64,000 nucleotides of DNA from Cyclobacterium xiamenense (GCF_009467825.1 NZ_WIOK01000001.1:290621-354620); one strand, 5' to 3'; positions 46,447-55,242 are shown, counted from the first letter of the stretch. A program made the numbers and translations. The notes: a model not told the origin generated them from the letters alone.

Positions 46447-47522
46447 CGTGCCACGACTACCGTTTTATTAAACAATTCCAGGGAGGCACTGCCAATATTG
46501 GCGATTTCGCCAACACTCAGCGCCCCATCCATTGGATGGTTTTGGTTGAGAAAAGTCAGTTCCTGTTGAAAGTCACTTTGCATAAACAGTACCCGCGAGA
46601 TACAATCAAAACACACCTGATTTCCTTCAGCGGTTTGCCCATTAAACGCGCTGCTAACTGCCTCCCGAGCCCCTTTTAGCAGCGAATGTAAATCCCCATG
46701 CATGATGCGGATGTATTCGCCTTCGGGGACCTCGTCCACGATATGGAGCATACCCGCTTCGGTCGCATAGGGATCTCGAATGATCATTTCGTCGTCCAGC
46801 CGAACCAGCCCCAGCGGATAGGAACGGGCAATATCGAAAAAGTTTTCCGGGGAGATACGTTGTTGGGAGTGGGCTTCGATCAGCTCCCGGTAGACCTCAA
46901 AAGCAGGTTTCCAGTTAAGGCTGACGATGGTATTTCCCTTGGTTTGCGTCACTTTGATGGGGTCGCTAATCGGTTGCCATCCATGGGCCACGCCTAATTG
47001 GACGGTTTCGTCCATGAGTCCGATCACGGCCCCCCGTTCGATCACGCGTTGGTTGGAAAGGATACAGGGAAAGGATTTGAAACTCAGCGAACCTGCGCCA
47101 CCCCCCAGGTAATTGACAAAAGGGCCGAATACGTCGTAAAGTGCGTGTAAGAAGGTCGTTTTTTCTGACCAGAACGCGTTCACAAAGCAAAAAACACTTG
47201 CGGCTTCTACCGGCTGTTCTTCCAGCCAATGCCTGAACGCTTCCGGTGAAACAATTCCCTGCTGCGATTCAAAACAGGCTACCTGTAGCCGCTCTTCCAG
47301 CGGCACTAGCGCAAAACCGGTTTTGTACCGGATTCCCTCTCCGATAATTTCGGGAAAAATACCTCCCAGGAGCGGTTTTTCGTTCAATGCGAGGATCTCC
47401 TCGAAGGATGCCTTGTCGGGGTGATTTTCCGCGGCAACAAAAAGCAGGTAGGAGGCGATTTTCGGATTTCGCTGGCCGTCAATCAGCGCCGATTTCAGCA
47501 GCTCCTGTGTTGAAAAATACAT
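46428..47522 (-). CDS. FIST domain signal-input protein
   Basis: 364 residues without signal peptide or membrane segments. It has an N-terminal FIST_N half (LLGGIFPEIIGEG, then NYLGGGAGSLSFKSFPC) and a FIST_C half (RSYPLGLVRLDDEMIIRDP, GNQVCFDCISRVLF). FIST proteins are small-molecule (amino-acid-like) sensors paired with signalling proteins; a nearby GLVR/CFDCISR pattern is typical. Its end overlaps the kinase start, so it almost certainly feeds the hybrid kinase. An exact -7 element lies 31 bp upstream. Confidence 0.9.
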   Translation of the reverse strand: MYFSTQELLKSALIDGQRNPKIASYLLFVAAENHPDKASFEEILALNEKPLLGGIFPEIIGEGIRYKTGFALVPLEERLQVACFESQQGIVSPEAFRHWLEEQPVEAASVFCFVNAFWSEKTTFLHALYDVFGPFVNYLGGGAGSLSFKSFPCILSNQRVIERGAVIGLMDETVQLGVAHGWQPISDPIKVTQTKGNTIVSLNWKPAFEVYRELIEAHSQQRISPENFFDIARSYPLGLVRLDDEMIIRDPYATEAGMLHIVDEVPEGEYIRIMHGDLHSLLKGAREAVSSAFNGQTAEGNQVCFDCISRVLFMQSDFQQELTFLNQNHPMDGALSVGEIANIGSASLELFNKTVVVARWKKTN

Positions 47523-47552
47523 GCCTGTACGGTTTGGTTGTATCAGCTTTTA

Positions 47553-47560
47553 CAAAATTA
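47553..47560 (-). promoter_or_regulatory. Bacteroidota -7 promoter element (TAATTTTG)
   Basis: The minus strand reads TAATTTTG, an exact TAnnTTTG match, 31 bp before the FIST ATG and so the likely promoter of the FIST-kinase operon. No -33 TTG at standard spacing was seen. Confidence 0.5.
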
Positions 47561-47772
47561 ATTATCCCAGATGGGCTGCATCCGGACTTTTCTACTACAA
47601 GAAAGGGAATTTCCTCCATTTTTTTTAAAAAATAGCCGATATTTTTTCTCTTCACATGCCCTGTTTTGAATGATTCTATAAATTTTCAGGGATAAGTAGG
47701 AGTATATCCGGATTTATTGCAGGCAGGGAGCCGGTGAGTAACGAGGGAGATGATCGTTGGCGGTATTTTATT

Positions 47773-48516
47773 TTATTCCAAAAACGTTACTTTTCCCGTA
47801 TCCATGTCGTATACGCCGCCGACAATCATTATTTCTTCAGCGGCTTCCATTTCTTTGAGAATCTCACTATTCGCCCGTATCTGCTCGATGGTGTGCCGGA
47901 CGTTCTGTTCGCAGACCTTTTGCACAAAGGACGCATTGGCAGCCGTCCGGTCACCTTCGTAGACAACTGCGTCCACTGCCGGACGGATTTTACTCAGCAT
48001 GGCGGTGATGTTATCCGTTTTTACGTCTTCGATAGCTGCCTGTACAGCACCGCAGTGTTCGTGTCCCAAAACCAAAATTAACTTGGAACCGGCCACTTTA
48101 CAGCCAAACTCCATGCTTCCCAATAGATCCTCGTTAACAAAGTTACCGGCCACTCTACCCACAAAAATATCACCGATACCCCTGTCAAAAACGTCTTCTA
48201 CCGGTACCCGGCTATCCAAACAAGACAATACTACCGCTTTGGGAAATTGGCCGGAGGCACTTTTTCGTACCTGCGCCGAGTGGTCTCTCGCTGTTAGGTC
48301 GTTTGTTTGGAACCGCTCATTTCCCTCTTTAAAGGATTGCAAAACATCGCCCGGCGACAGCGCATCCCGCTGCTCCCGGGTAAGGACCTCCTGAACCAGG
48401 GGGCTTGCCGTTTGTTCGTTACTACTTGGTAAGGCTTCATCCGTTTGATTGGGACGGGCACAGGCGACAAGCAGGGTAAATGTCACCAGCCCTACGATTG
48501 ATTGTAATGTAGTCAT
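47773..48516 (-). CDS. exported beta-carbonic anhydrase (lipoprotein)
   Basis: 247 residues. The lipobox LVAC (Cys19) anchors it to a membrane. After a low-complexity linker the beta-class site is complete: Cys99-x-Asp101-x-Arg103 in CLDSR, then His152 and Cys155 in GHEHCGA, which hold zinc. The enzyme interconverts CO2 and bicarbonate outside the cytoplasm. The gene is followed by no partner and preceded by a DUF2490 gene on the same strand (55 bp). Confidence 0.94.
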   Translation of the reverse strand: MTTLQSIVGLVTFTLLVACARPNQTDEALPSSNEQTASPLVQEVLTREQRDALSPGDVLQSFKEGNERFQTNDLTARDHSAQVRKSASGQFPKAVVLSCLDSRVPVEDVFDRGIGDIFVGRVAGNFVNEDLLGSMEFGCKVAGSKLILVLGHEHCGAVQAAIEDVKTDNITAMLSKIRPAVDAVVYEGDRTAANASFVQKVCEQNVRHTIEQIRANSEILKEMEAAEEIMIVGGVYDMDTGKVTFLE

Positions 48517-48571
48517 TCTATTGCGTTCAGTTAAACTGGTGAAAAGGGTTCTGGGCCTGAACGCAACGCGT

Positions 48572-49225
48572 TCAGAAATTTACAAAGGCAATCAGATTCA
48601 GTTGGTTTCGGGATACGGTATTGGTTCGTTGGTTCATGTACCCGATCTCTGTCCGGACATTTTTCGATATTCGATACCCTACTCCTCCATACAATCGGTT
48701 TCGATCAAAAACGGTCTGTTCGGTATTCACAAACAGCTCGTTGTATGCAGATAAATAAACGGTATTATCCACAAGTTGGTTGTGATTGAGTGCTACCGTA
48801 ATGCCTAAAAAATACCGAAGACGGAGTCTGGTATCGTCCTCAAAAAAACGTTGCTCAAACCGGTACCGGTGTTGAAAAGCAACGCGTCCGCTCGTTTGCC
48901 GGGTGATAAATTGCTGGTAGATGCGGTGCTCGTTGAACTGGGTTTTGGCATCCGTATCGCCTATGTAGGGTTCGCTGTAAATGAATCCGTATCCCAACAG
49001 GAGGTTGTTGTTGTTCTCGCTCAGGTTGTAACCAATTCCCGTCCGGAGAAGCAACTGTTCGGTGTCGCCGATTGCGTTAAAGTTTCGGTACTGTACCTCG
49101 TGGTGCCAATTCCATTTCTCGGAAATTTTTTTATCGCCAAAATAGATCATCCAGTTCCCTACGTCAGTGGATTGGGCAAGCAGCGAAACCGGCATCAAAA
49201 AGAGTAGTGCAAAAATAAGCTTCAT
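48572..49225 (-). CDS. DUF2490 outer-membrane beta-barrel protein
   Basis: 217 residues from MKLIFALLF, with a signal peptide ending SLLAQ; an ATG 12 codons upstream is less likely. Barrel strands include VGNWMIYFGDKKI, WHHEVQYRNF, FQHRYRFEQRFF and a C-terminal strand ending VNF. This is the DUF2490 family of outer-membrane proteins; no substrate is known. It precedes the carbonic anhydrase by 55 bp and could be co-transcribed with it. Confidence 0.87.
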   Translation of the reverse strand: MKLIFALLFLMPVSLLAQSTDVGNWMIYFGDKKISEKWNWHHEVQYRNFNAIGDTEQLLLRTGIGYNLSENNNNLLLGYGFIYSEPYIGDTDAKTQFNEHRIYQQFITRQTSGRVAFQHRYRFEQRFFEDDTRLRLRYFLGITVALNHNQLVDNTVYLSAYNELFVNTEQTVFDRNRLYGGVGYRISKNVRTEIGYMNQRTNTVSRNQLNLIAFVNF

Positions 49226-49643
49226 TCGGTGGTGTTTTTTTTGTTTTCGGATGTGGTACAATTCAGCGTTGGGTGCAAGTTACTCAATTGGCAGGGTATC
49301 CATAAACTCCTGAAGGCTTTTTTGTCCTGTAGGCAGTGGGACTATCAGCAAATCTGATACCTTTTAAGGTGTTCGCGACGAGGAATTTGGTAGTTTAACT
49401 AAGATGACTGTCGTTGACGTAGGTTTGAAGGCTGAGTTACTCACTGTTTATCAGCTCTTTTTGTGGTTGCTTTTACTTTGGGCTCATGATAATTGAGGTG
49501 TAATTGTTCCGATGCTACGAATAAGATATACCTGGGAGGGAAAACTATCTTATGAGAGCCCACTTCTCAAGGTATCAGCCTACTAGTGACAACACCTAGA
49601 CTCAATAATGTATCTACTTTTCAAGATGCTTGCAAAACCAGAA
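49226..49643. other. intergenic region, nothing recognised
   Basis: 418 bp between two minus-strand units. There is no coding remnant and no strong terminator stem for the upstream DUF1538 operon. Confidence 0.5.
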
Positions 49644-50039
49644 TTATTCATTTTCCAGGTACGTGTACACGCACTGTTTATAATCAATAAACCCGATTAA
49701 CTCCCCGTTTTCTTCTACCGGTGCTACTTTTACGTTAAAATTAGCTAAAAATCTGGGCACATATCGAACATTTAAATTTGCGGAAATTGACAGGGCCGGT
49801 TTTGTCATTATTTCATAGACACTTACTTCGTCTAGAGTTTTATCTGGAATTATGACTCCTTTGATAATGTCAGTTAGGGTGATGATTCCATTGGCGTCTT
49901 CTTCATTTCTTTTCTTGATAAATAGCGCTTGCACTTCTTTTTCTTTCATTAATTGAACGGCTTCTCTCGCACTCGAAAGTCCGTCGATGAAATACAGCTT
50001 GTTTGTCGCTATATCCTTGGCTTTTTTATACGTTCCCAT
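49644..50039 (-). CDS. CBS-domain pair protein
   Basis: 131 residues that form two CBS repeats and little else (SAREAVQLMKEKEVQALFI, then SVYEIMTKPALSISAN and FIDYKQC). CBS pairs bind adenosine nucleotides such as ATP, AMP or c-di-AMP and gate transporters or enzymes. It is the last gene of the DUF1538 operon, 11 bp after the PII-like gene. It is inferred to regulate the two membrane proteins by nucleotide state. Confidence 0.88.
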   Translation of the reverse strand: MGTYKKAKDIATNKLYFIDGLSSAREAVQLMKEKEVQALFIKKRNEEDANGIITLTDIIKGVIIPDKTLDEVSVYEIMTKPALSISANLNVRYVPRFLANFNVKVAPVEENGELIGFIDYKQCVYTYLENE

Positions 50040-50050
50040 TATTTGCTTTT

Positions 50051-50395
50051 TTATAATTGTTTGGATTTTAAGTTGTCTCGAATCTTTTTTATTTGTTTGG
50101 AAAGACCAACTACCTTGTCAATTGCCAGGACCAATAATATTCCATTTCCAGGTTCTTCCAGGCTGCACTCTTCAGATACAGATTGGATAATTGGCTTTAC
50201 GTGGTGTTCTTCCACTACGAACAAAACAACATCCGTTTTGTCTTGAATTGAAAGGCCAAGAAAACTGGTTTCTTCCAAACCGCTTCCTTTAGCTTGCATG
50301 CTGACATCGCCGGTGGCACCAGCTTTTTTTGCTGTTTTGATAACCTTTTCCGTGATATCCGGATTGACAAAGGCCACGATTAATTTAAACTTCAT
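50051..50395 (-). CDS. PII-like signalling protein
   Basis: 114 residues with a PII fold outline: KLIVAFVNPDITEKVIKTAK, AGATGDVSMQAKGSG in the first loop and VVLFVVEEHHVKPII. The T-loop Tyr of GlnB is not evident, so it is a PII-like paralogue, not the nitrogen regulator. Such proteins often sit beside, and plug or gate, a transporter. The gene overlaps the upstream DUF1538 gene by 11 bp. Confidence 0.8.
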   Translation of the reverse strand: MKFKLIVAFVNPDITEKVIKTAKKAGATGDVSMQAKGSGLEETSFLGLSIQDKTDVVLFVVEEHHVKPIIQSVSEECSLEEPGNGILLVLAIDKVVGLSKQIKKIRDNLKSKQL

Positions 50396-51158
50396 GGTTA
50401 TTTTTTTTAAGTAGTACGATCATATCATTTAGGAGCGCATAACTAAGCACCGCAATAATTGGGAATACACTGGCAAATGCGATCAGGCCAAACCCGTCGA
50501 TTGCGGGATTCCTACCGGGTACCGCCGCTGCTAAACCTAATCCAAGGGCTGCTACAATTGGGACCGTCACCGTAGAGGTGGTAACACCACCCGAATCGTA
50601 AGCAAGGGCTACCAAATCTTTTTTTACAAAAATGGTTTGGACGATGACCACGATGTAACCTGCTAAGATGTAATAGACCAACGAATCACCAACGACGATT
50701 CGATACGTGCCAAGAACCAAAGCAAATGCTACCCCAATTGCAACCACAACCCGCAGTGAGGTCGTTCGAATAGTGCCTCCGGAGACTTCATTTGCCTTTA
50801 GGGCTACGGCATACAAGGAGGGTTCGGCTATCGTGGTGGCGAATCCGATAAAAGCAGCAAAGATGTATACCCAGTAATACGCTTGCCAATCGCCAATGCC
50901 ACCCGAATATTGTTCGGAAATAAAGGAACTATTCGATAACTGTTCAGCCATGATTTCCCCTATCGGAAAGAGTGCTTGTTCCAGGCCCATTAAAAAAAAG
51001 GTTAGGCCAACAATAACAAGGACAACGCCAAAAAGGACCTTTTTGAGCTTAGGAATATTCTTTTTAATGACAAAAACCTGAAATGCTCCAATTAATAACA
51101 CGATGGGAGCAACATCCTGAATAGTCGATAGAAAGGTAGCGATAAAATGCTGTCTCAT
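50385..51158 (-). CDS. DUF1538 integral membrane protein (UmpAB-like transport subunit)
   Basis: 257 residues, about seven hydrophobic segments. It shares with its neighbour the motifs TTIAEP (108-113) and GGVTTST (190-196) in two re-entrant-looking loops, and a conserved FPIGE (64-68). A two-protein DUF1538 pair (UmpAB of Halomonas) has been reported as a Na+(Li+,K+)/H+ antiporter; transport by this pair is inferred from that. It begins 3 bp after the first DUF1538 gene and overlaps the PII-like gene. Confidence 0.9.
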   Translation of the reverse strand: MRQHFIATFLSTIQDVAPIVLLIGAFQVFVIKKNIPKLKKVLFGVVLVIVGLTFFLMGLEQALFPIGEIMAEQLSNSSFISEQYSGGIGDWQAYYWVYIFAAFIGFATTIAEPSLYAVALKANEVSGGTIRTTSLRVVVAIGVAFALVLGTYRIVVGDSLVYYILAGYIVVIVQTIFVKKDLVALAYDSGGVTTSTVTVPIVAALGLGLAAAVPGRNPAIDGFGLIAFASVFPIIAVLSYALLNDMIVLLKKNNHEV

Positions 51159-51161
51159 CTA

Positions 51162-51899
51162 TTAGGAGAAAATTAAAATCCCGTAACCCATAACAAAAAT
51201 CATTGGCAATAATGAGGCGAAAGCAATTAACCCAAACCCGTCAGTAAGCGGACTTCGGCCCTGAATGACCGTAGCCAAACCTACACCGAGGGCAGTAACC
51301 AGGGGTACGGTAATCGTGGAGGTTGTCACTCCACCCGCATCATAGGCAATACCTATAATTGCATCAGGAGCAAAAAAGGTCATTGTCATTACCAAGATGT
51401 ACCCACCGATAATCAAATAGTAGATTGGCCAACCTTTGATAATACGCAAAACTCCAAGAACAATAGCTAGACCCACGGATAGCGCTACTGATAAACGTAG
51501 CCCCAAGGCATATCCTGCTTCATTTTTCAGTTCCAGTAGGTTACTTTCCACCGCAATGTAGGCGGCTTCTTTTGCTACCGCAATCAAGGCAGGTTCTGCA
51601 ATGGTAGTAGAAAAACCCAACAAGAAGGAAAAGGACAAAAGCCAGCCCAAACTTCCCTTTTTAGATAGGGCATAAGAAAGGTTTTCGCCTATTGGAAACA
51701 AACCGATCTCTAGTCCTTCGATAAACAACATCAAGCCGAATACCACAAACAACAGACCCATTAGTACCTCAGGAAGATTTGGAAAAGGTTGTTTTAGCAC
51801 CGCTATTTGAAAGAAGGAGACAACCAATACAATTGGTACCAAATCAAAAAACGCACTTTTTAGTTTACCGCCAGTAATCTTTAGTAATTTTACTATCAT
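51162..51899 (-). CDS. DUF1538 integral membrane protein (UmpAB-like transport subunit)
   Basis: 245 residues with the same plan as its partner: TTIAEP (98-103), GGVTTST (189-195) and FPIGE (68-72), but enough divergence to be a distinct subunit. It is the first gene of the four-gene operon DUF1538-DUF1538-PII-CBS. A cation/proton antiporter of two unlike halves is the favoured reading. The upstream region holds a 14-bp palindrome about 200 bp away. Confidence 0.9.
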   Translation of the reverse strand: MIVKLLKITGGKLKSAFFDLVPIVLVVSFFQIAVLKQPFPNLPEVLMGLLFVVFGLMLFIEGLEIGLFPIGENLSYALSKKGSLGWLLSFSFLLGFSTTIAEPALIAVAKEAAYIAVESNLLELKNEAGYALGLRLSVALSVGLAIVLGVLRIIKGWPIYYLIIGGYILVMTMTFFAPDAIIGIAYDAGGVTTSTITVPLVTALGVGLATVIQGRSPLTDGFGLIAFASLLPMIFVMGYGILIFS

Positions 51900-52348
51900 C
51901 GTTTGGTCGTTGGTTACTCAAACAGCAACGAAGCTGTCTGCTTTCAATTTTTAAAGCCTCGTTTTCGAAAATACGATTTTTTGAATTTGTAGCCAATCCA
52001 GATTCATCTGCTATAGAAGCTGAACACTGCTAAAGACCTCCTGAAGCGAATTTAGTGTTTTTTGCGGTTTGATGAGTAGGTATACTTTGTTTTAGTTTTG
52101 AAATTTCAAACCACTTAATTTTGAGATTTTTGTAGGGAGGAGCATTTTCGGTGTTTGGGTTATTCGAAAATACTTCATCCGCTTTAGGGTGTTTCGGATA
52201 GACACAAAATCGGCGGCATTTTCGTCGGAATTCGTTTCGGGAAACTAGTTAAGTTTTTTCCTCGAATTAATCGGGATTATAAACAAGTCTTTCCGGTGAA
52301 GTATCAAGCGTACGCGACGTAGCTTAAATAGCTGTCCAGATGAAAACC
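51900..52348. other. regulatory-length region upstream of the DUF1538 operon
   Basis: 449 bp, AT-rich. TTTGAAATTTCAAA at 52097-52110 is a perfect 14-bp palindrome, and TTTTCGAAAA at 51962-51971 a 10-bp one. No exact -7 element and no gene were seen. Either palindrome might be an operator, but the distances are long. Confidence 0.45.
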
Positions 52349-52489
52349 TCAGCCACAAATGTTCCGGCATTGATATTTTCTCCGTCCCCGCTCTAAGACC
52401 AGGGTTTTTAAACCTTTCTCGCACAATTCCTTGGCGGACCAGCCACCGGAAATACCCGAGCCGATGACTATAGCATCAAGAGTTAGCAT
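52349..52489 (-). pseudogene. GMC oxidoreductase remnant (N-terminal FAD motif only)
   Basis: A 46-codon minus frame begins MLTLDAIVIGSGISGGWSA and runs through KELCEKGLKTLVLERG, the complete FAD-binding beta-alpha-beta fingerprint of GMC oxidoreductases (gluconate 2-dehydrogenase/3-ketoglycoside type). After LERG the similarity stops and a TGA follows. The remaining about 500 residues are missing. DUF1080 and Gfo/Idh genes of the same pathway type lie nearby. Confidence 0.72.
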
Positions 52490-52656
52490 TGTTATTGGCT
52501 TAGTAGAAGCATTGACCGTGGCATACACCGCCCCGGCGGTAATTTACTAAATGTGCAGAAATTGCTTGGTAAAAAACAGAAAAAAGATCGAAAAGATGCA
52601 GTTGCTCTTGTTTTTCGGACATCCGGCAACCTATTTTAAAGCGCCTGGAGCGGGAG

Positions 52657-53766
52657 CTAGACCCTTTTGCTTTTTCGTTTACCGAGCCAGACAAGCAGTC
52701 CGGTGATTGGTAGGGATGCGGCGATCAATGCCGCTATACATACGAGGATCCTTCCCGGAAGCCCCAGAATACTCCCAAAATGGATTTCGTACACCAGGCC
52801 GTTGATGGCGTTGAAGGTACTGATCTCTCCGGAAAGGCCGGCTCGAAATTTCCCCCGAATTCGTTCTCCCGAGTATCGATCATGGTAGTAATGATCGATG
52901 GCGTTTAAGCCCTTGCCAGGATCGATGACGGAAAGATGGATCGCCTCGTCCGCTGCATGCGGAATACTAATCCGAACCGCTGCATGGGGAAATGTGCTCC
53001 GGTAGTCGGCGATCAATCGGTTGAGGATGGCGTCGTTATCCGGTCGCGCCGCCGTAGCCTTCGATTGAGGGGCCTCCCATGCGATGGTATTTTCGCCACT
53101 GAGCTGTTTAAGCGTTTCTTTTACGGGTGTAAAGCCCCAATATATCCCCGTAAGTAGGGCGAAAATAAGGACCCAGGAAGCATAGAAGCCCAAAACGGAA
53201 TGCAGGTCGTAGTTCCGTTTTTTTGCGCTCCCGGTAGTTTTCAGGAAAAACTTATCTTTCGTTGGCCGGCCCGTAGCGGGCCACCAAATCACCAATCCGG
53301 ATACCAACAGGGGAATGGCCAGCAGGGTTACCCAGTGTACAATTTCCCGGCCCAATTCTCCCAAAAGTAAGTTTCGGTGGAGTTTTTTTAGATAATTAAT
53401 CCAGCCCTTATTCATGTCTTGTAAATGAATCAGTTCGGCCGAATAGGGGTTTAGTTGTGCGAGATAATAGGTACCAGGGGCGTACAACAGTACTTCGATG
53501 CTGCTTTCCGGGTCGCGGTAGAGGGCCGTCCGAAAATCTCCCTCGGGAAAGGTTTTTTCCAGGCTGTTCCGTAGGTCAGCGATGGAGACAACCGGTTTGT
53601 CCTGCGCTTCCACGGCTTGATGGTAGGCAAGCCGACTGAATTCCGGTTCCCAGGTATAAATCGCACCGGAAAGCGCAATGACGAAAAACAACAGCCCCGT
53701 TCCCAGTCCAAGGATCAGGTGTAAACGGGTAAGCAGTTTTCGAATGGACATGCGGAAATACGACAT
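52657..53766 (-). CDS. PepSY-associated transmembrane protein
   Basis: 369 residues; the start may instead be 53751 (MSIRKLL). Four transmembrane helices include HLILGLGTGLLFFVIALSG at the N terminus, two in the middle (WVTLLAIPLLVSGLVIWWP and VLGFYASWVLIFALLTGIYW) and one at the end. PepSY-like periplasmic segments lie between them. The family (PiuB/FoxB-like) sits in the inner membrane and is linked to siderophore reduction and iron uptake. No TonB receptor is adjacent here, so the role is inferred from family only. Confidence 0.9.
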   Translation of the reverse strand: MSYFRMSIRKLLTRLHLILGLGTGLLFFVIALSGAIYTWEPEFSRLAYHQAVEAQDKPVVSIADLRNSLEKTFPEGDFRTALYRDPESSIEVLLYAPGTYYLAQLNPYSAELIHLQDMNKGWINYLKKLHRNLLLGELGREIVHWVTLLAIPLLVSGLVIWWPATGRPTKDKFFLKTTGSAKKRNYDLHSVLGFYASWVLIFALLTGIYWGFTPVKETLKQLSGENTIAWEAPQSKATAARPDNDAILNRLIADYRSTFPHAAVRISIPHAADEAIHLSVIDPGKGLNAIDHYYHDRYSGERIRGKFRAGLSGEISTFNAINGLVYEIHFGSILGLPGRILVCIAALIAASLPITGLLVWLGKRKSKRV

Positions 53767-53846
53767 TCGCTGGCAGCCTAAAACCCTTATCCGGTCACGG
53801 CTATTTTGAGCATGCCGGATAAGAGGTGGAGGATTGGAATCCTTGC

Positions 53847-54848
53847 TTATTTCTCAATGGGCGTCAAAACAATGTTCCGGTAACTCACCTTGCCATGATC
53901 TCCCTGCAGGTATATTGGTCCGGAAGCCAGCACGTCGGCACTCATGGCTCCACCGGTAGGGCCCCAGGCTGGCTCGTTGTCAATAATTTTTTTGCCGTTG
54001 AGAATAACGGTAACGTGCCGATCTACCAGAGTAATGTCCATGGACTGCCATTCGCCGGCAGGTTTTTCGGCAGCCTGGCTGGGGGTGATCCGACTGTATA
54101 AGGCACCCATATTGTGGGAATCGAGCGGTTTTCCGTAGGAATCCACTACCTGGATTTCGTAGATGCCTCGGAGGTACACCCCACTGTTGTTTCCCTCCGG
54201 TACATTCACCTCTAGTTTGAGATTGAAATCTTCGAATTCCCGCTCGGTGCGGATGTTGCCGTAAGAGACGTGGGCTCCGTTATTAGGCTGCACGGGGTCG
54301 TTTAGCAGCACGCCGTTTTGCGCCGAAAAGCCATTGGCCTGATTGGGGTTCATCAATACCCAACCGCTCAGGTCGGTGCCATTGAATAAGGAGACTGGTT
54401 TTCCGTACCGAAGGTCGGCTAAATCGGGTTTGTCCGGCATGGGAGGCATTCGTTTTCCGGTAAAATGAGATTGGTACTCCCCGGCCCGACTGGGTCCTGT
54501 CATGGTCCCTTTCAGGGAATCTCCTGATTTCACTATGCGGAGGGTATGGGTGAGGGTATGGCTCCGATCTTCGCTTTTTTTAGCCGTGTTGGTCCGGGTG
54601 ACGACCAGTGTATTTTCATCGGCCAGGTAGACATGGGCTACGGGAAGTACGCTTCCTCCGATCCACAGCAGTTCGGCGTCGAGGTACCCTTTTTCTTCAC
54701 TCACGTGCAGCCAGCCGACACCGCCACCTTCGATTTCCAGGCCCCACATCCCGAGAAAGGGATTGGCTAGTCGTGTTTCAGCAGTGGTATGCGTAAAACT
54801 GCCCACCAGAAGGAGGAGGGGTAGGATGGGAGATAGTAGCTGTTTCAT
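53847..54848 (-). CDS. exported DUF1080 protein (3-keto-disaccharide hydrolase family)
   Basis: 333 residues with a signal peptide (ending TTAE). An N-terminal sandwich (35-130) precedes the DUF1080 jelly-roll from about 150: SLFNGTDLSGWVL, then EFEDFNLKLEVNVPEGNNSG and VYLRGIYEIQV. The end reads GPIYLQGDHGKVSYRNI. The family cleaves 3-keto-glycosides made by GMC or Gfo/Idh oxidoreductases. It neighbours a GMC remnant and is 2-3 kb from an intact Gfo/Idh gene. The reaction is known for the family; the substrate is inferred. Confidence 0.92.
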   Translation of the reverse strand: MKQLLSPILPLLLLVGSFTHTTAETRLANPFLGMWGLEIEGGGVGWLHVSEEKGYLDAELLWIGGSVLPVAHVYLADENTLVVTRTNTAKKSEDRSHTLTHTLRIVKSGDSLKGTMTGPSRAGEYQSHFTGKRMPPMPDKPDLADLRYGKPVSLFNGTDLSGWVLMNPNQANGFSAQNGVLLNDPVQPNNGAHVSYGNIRTEREFEDFNLKLEVNVPEGNNSGVYLRGIYEIQVVDSYGKPLDSHNMGALYSRITPSQAAEKPAGEWQSMDITLVDRHVTVILNGKKIIDNEPAWGPTGGAMSADVLASGPIYLQGDHGKVSYRNIVLTPIEK

Positions 54849-54925
54849 GGGATATATTTTGAGTTTTTTCTGAATTTACGGATCGCTTCCGCGTTCGAAT
54901 TCGAATGTACTAAAAAAAAAATAAA

Positions 54926-55135
54926 TTAAAACGCCATTTGATCCGGTGATCCTGTGGATTCTGGTAGGTTGCCTTGGGATTGACTTTCCAGCGGCGGGTC
55001 TCGGTGATCGTAGCTAATCACTTCGCTCAGGATCCAAACTCCTTGTTTTAAAACCCAGATATGGGCGAATTTTGCCGTGCTGCTCCATTTGTCCTCTTTT
55101 CCCCATTCGCGCAGGTAGAAGTGATGAATCCCGGT
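54926..55135 (-). pseudogene. NTF2-like/DUF4440 C-terminal remnant
   Basis: The minus frame reads TGIHHFYLREWGKEDKWSS, then AKFAHIWVLKQGVWILSEVI and SYDHR, the end of a SnoaL/DUF4440-type exported protein. A TAG lies directly upstream and no start is present, so only about 69 codons survive. It sits between DUF1080 and a hairpin. Confidence 0.6.
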
Positions 55136-55150
55136 CTATAGGACTGCATA

Positions 55151-55182
55151 AAGTTTTCCCGCGTCGTGAGGCGGGAAAACTT
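55151..55182. repeat. perfect 12-bp inverted repeat
   Basis: AAGTTTTCCCGC and GCGGGAAAACTT are exact complements around an 8-nt loop. It is not followed by a T-run on either side. It stands between the NTF2-like remnant and the DUF2911 gene and could be an old terminator or a dispersed palindrome. Confidence 0.7.
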
Positions 55183-55242
55183 CCAGGCCGGCACGCGCGA
55201 AAAATCTCAAATTGAAAGGGCTAGTTTTCCGTTTGCCTTTTG

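Noticed and set aside
52500..52694. 64-codon minus-strand frame between PepSY and the GMC remnant
   Set aside because: It overlaps the PepSY end, has no recognisable domain and no conserved partner.
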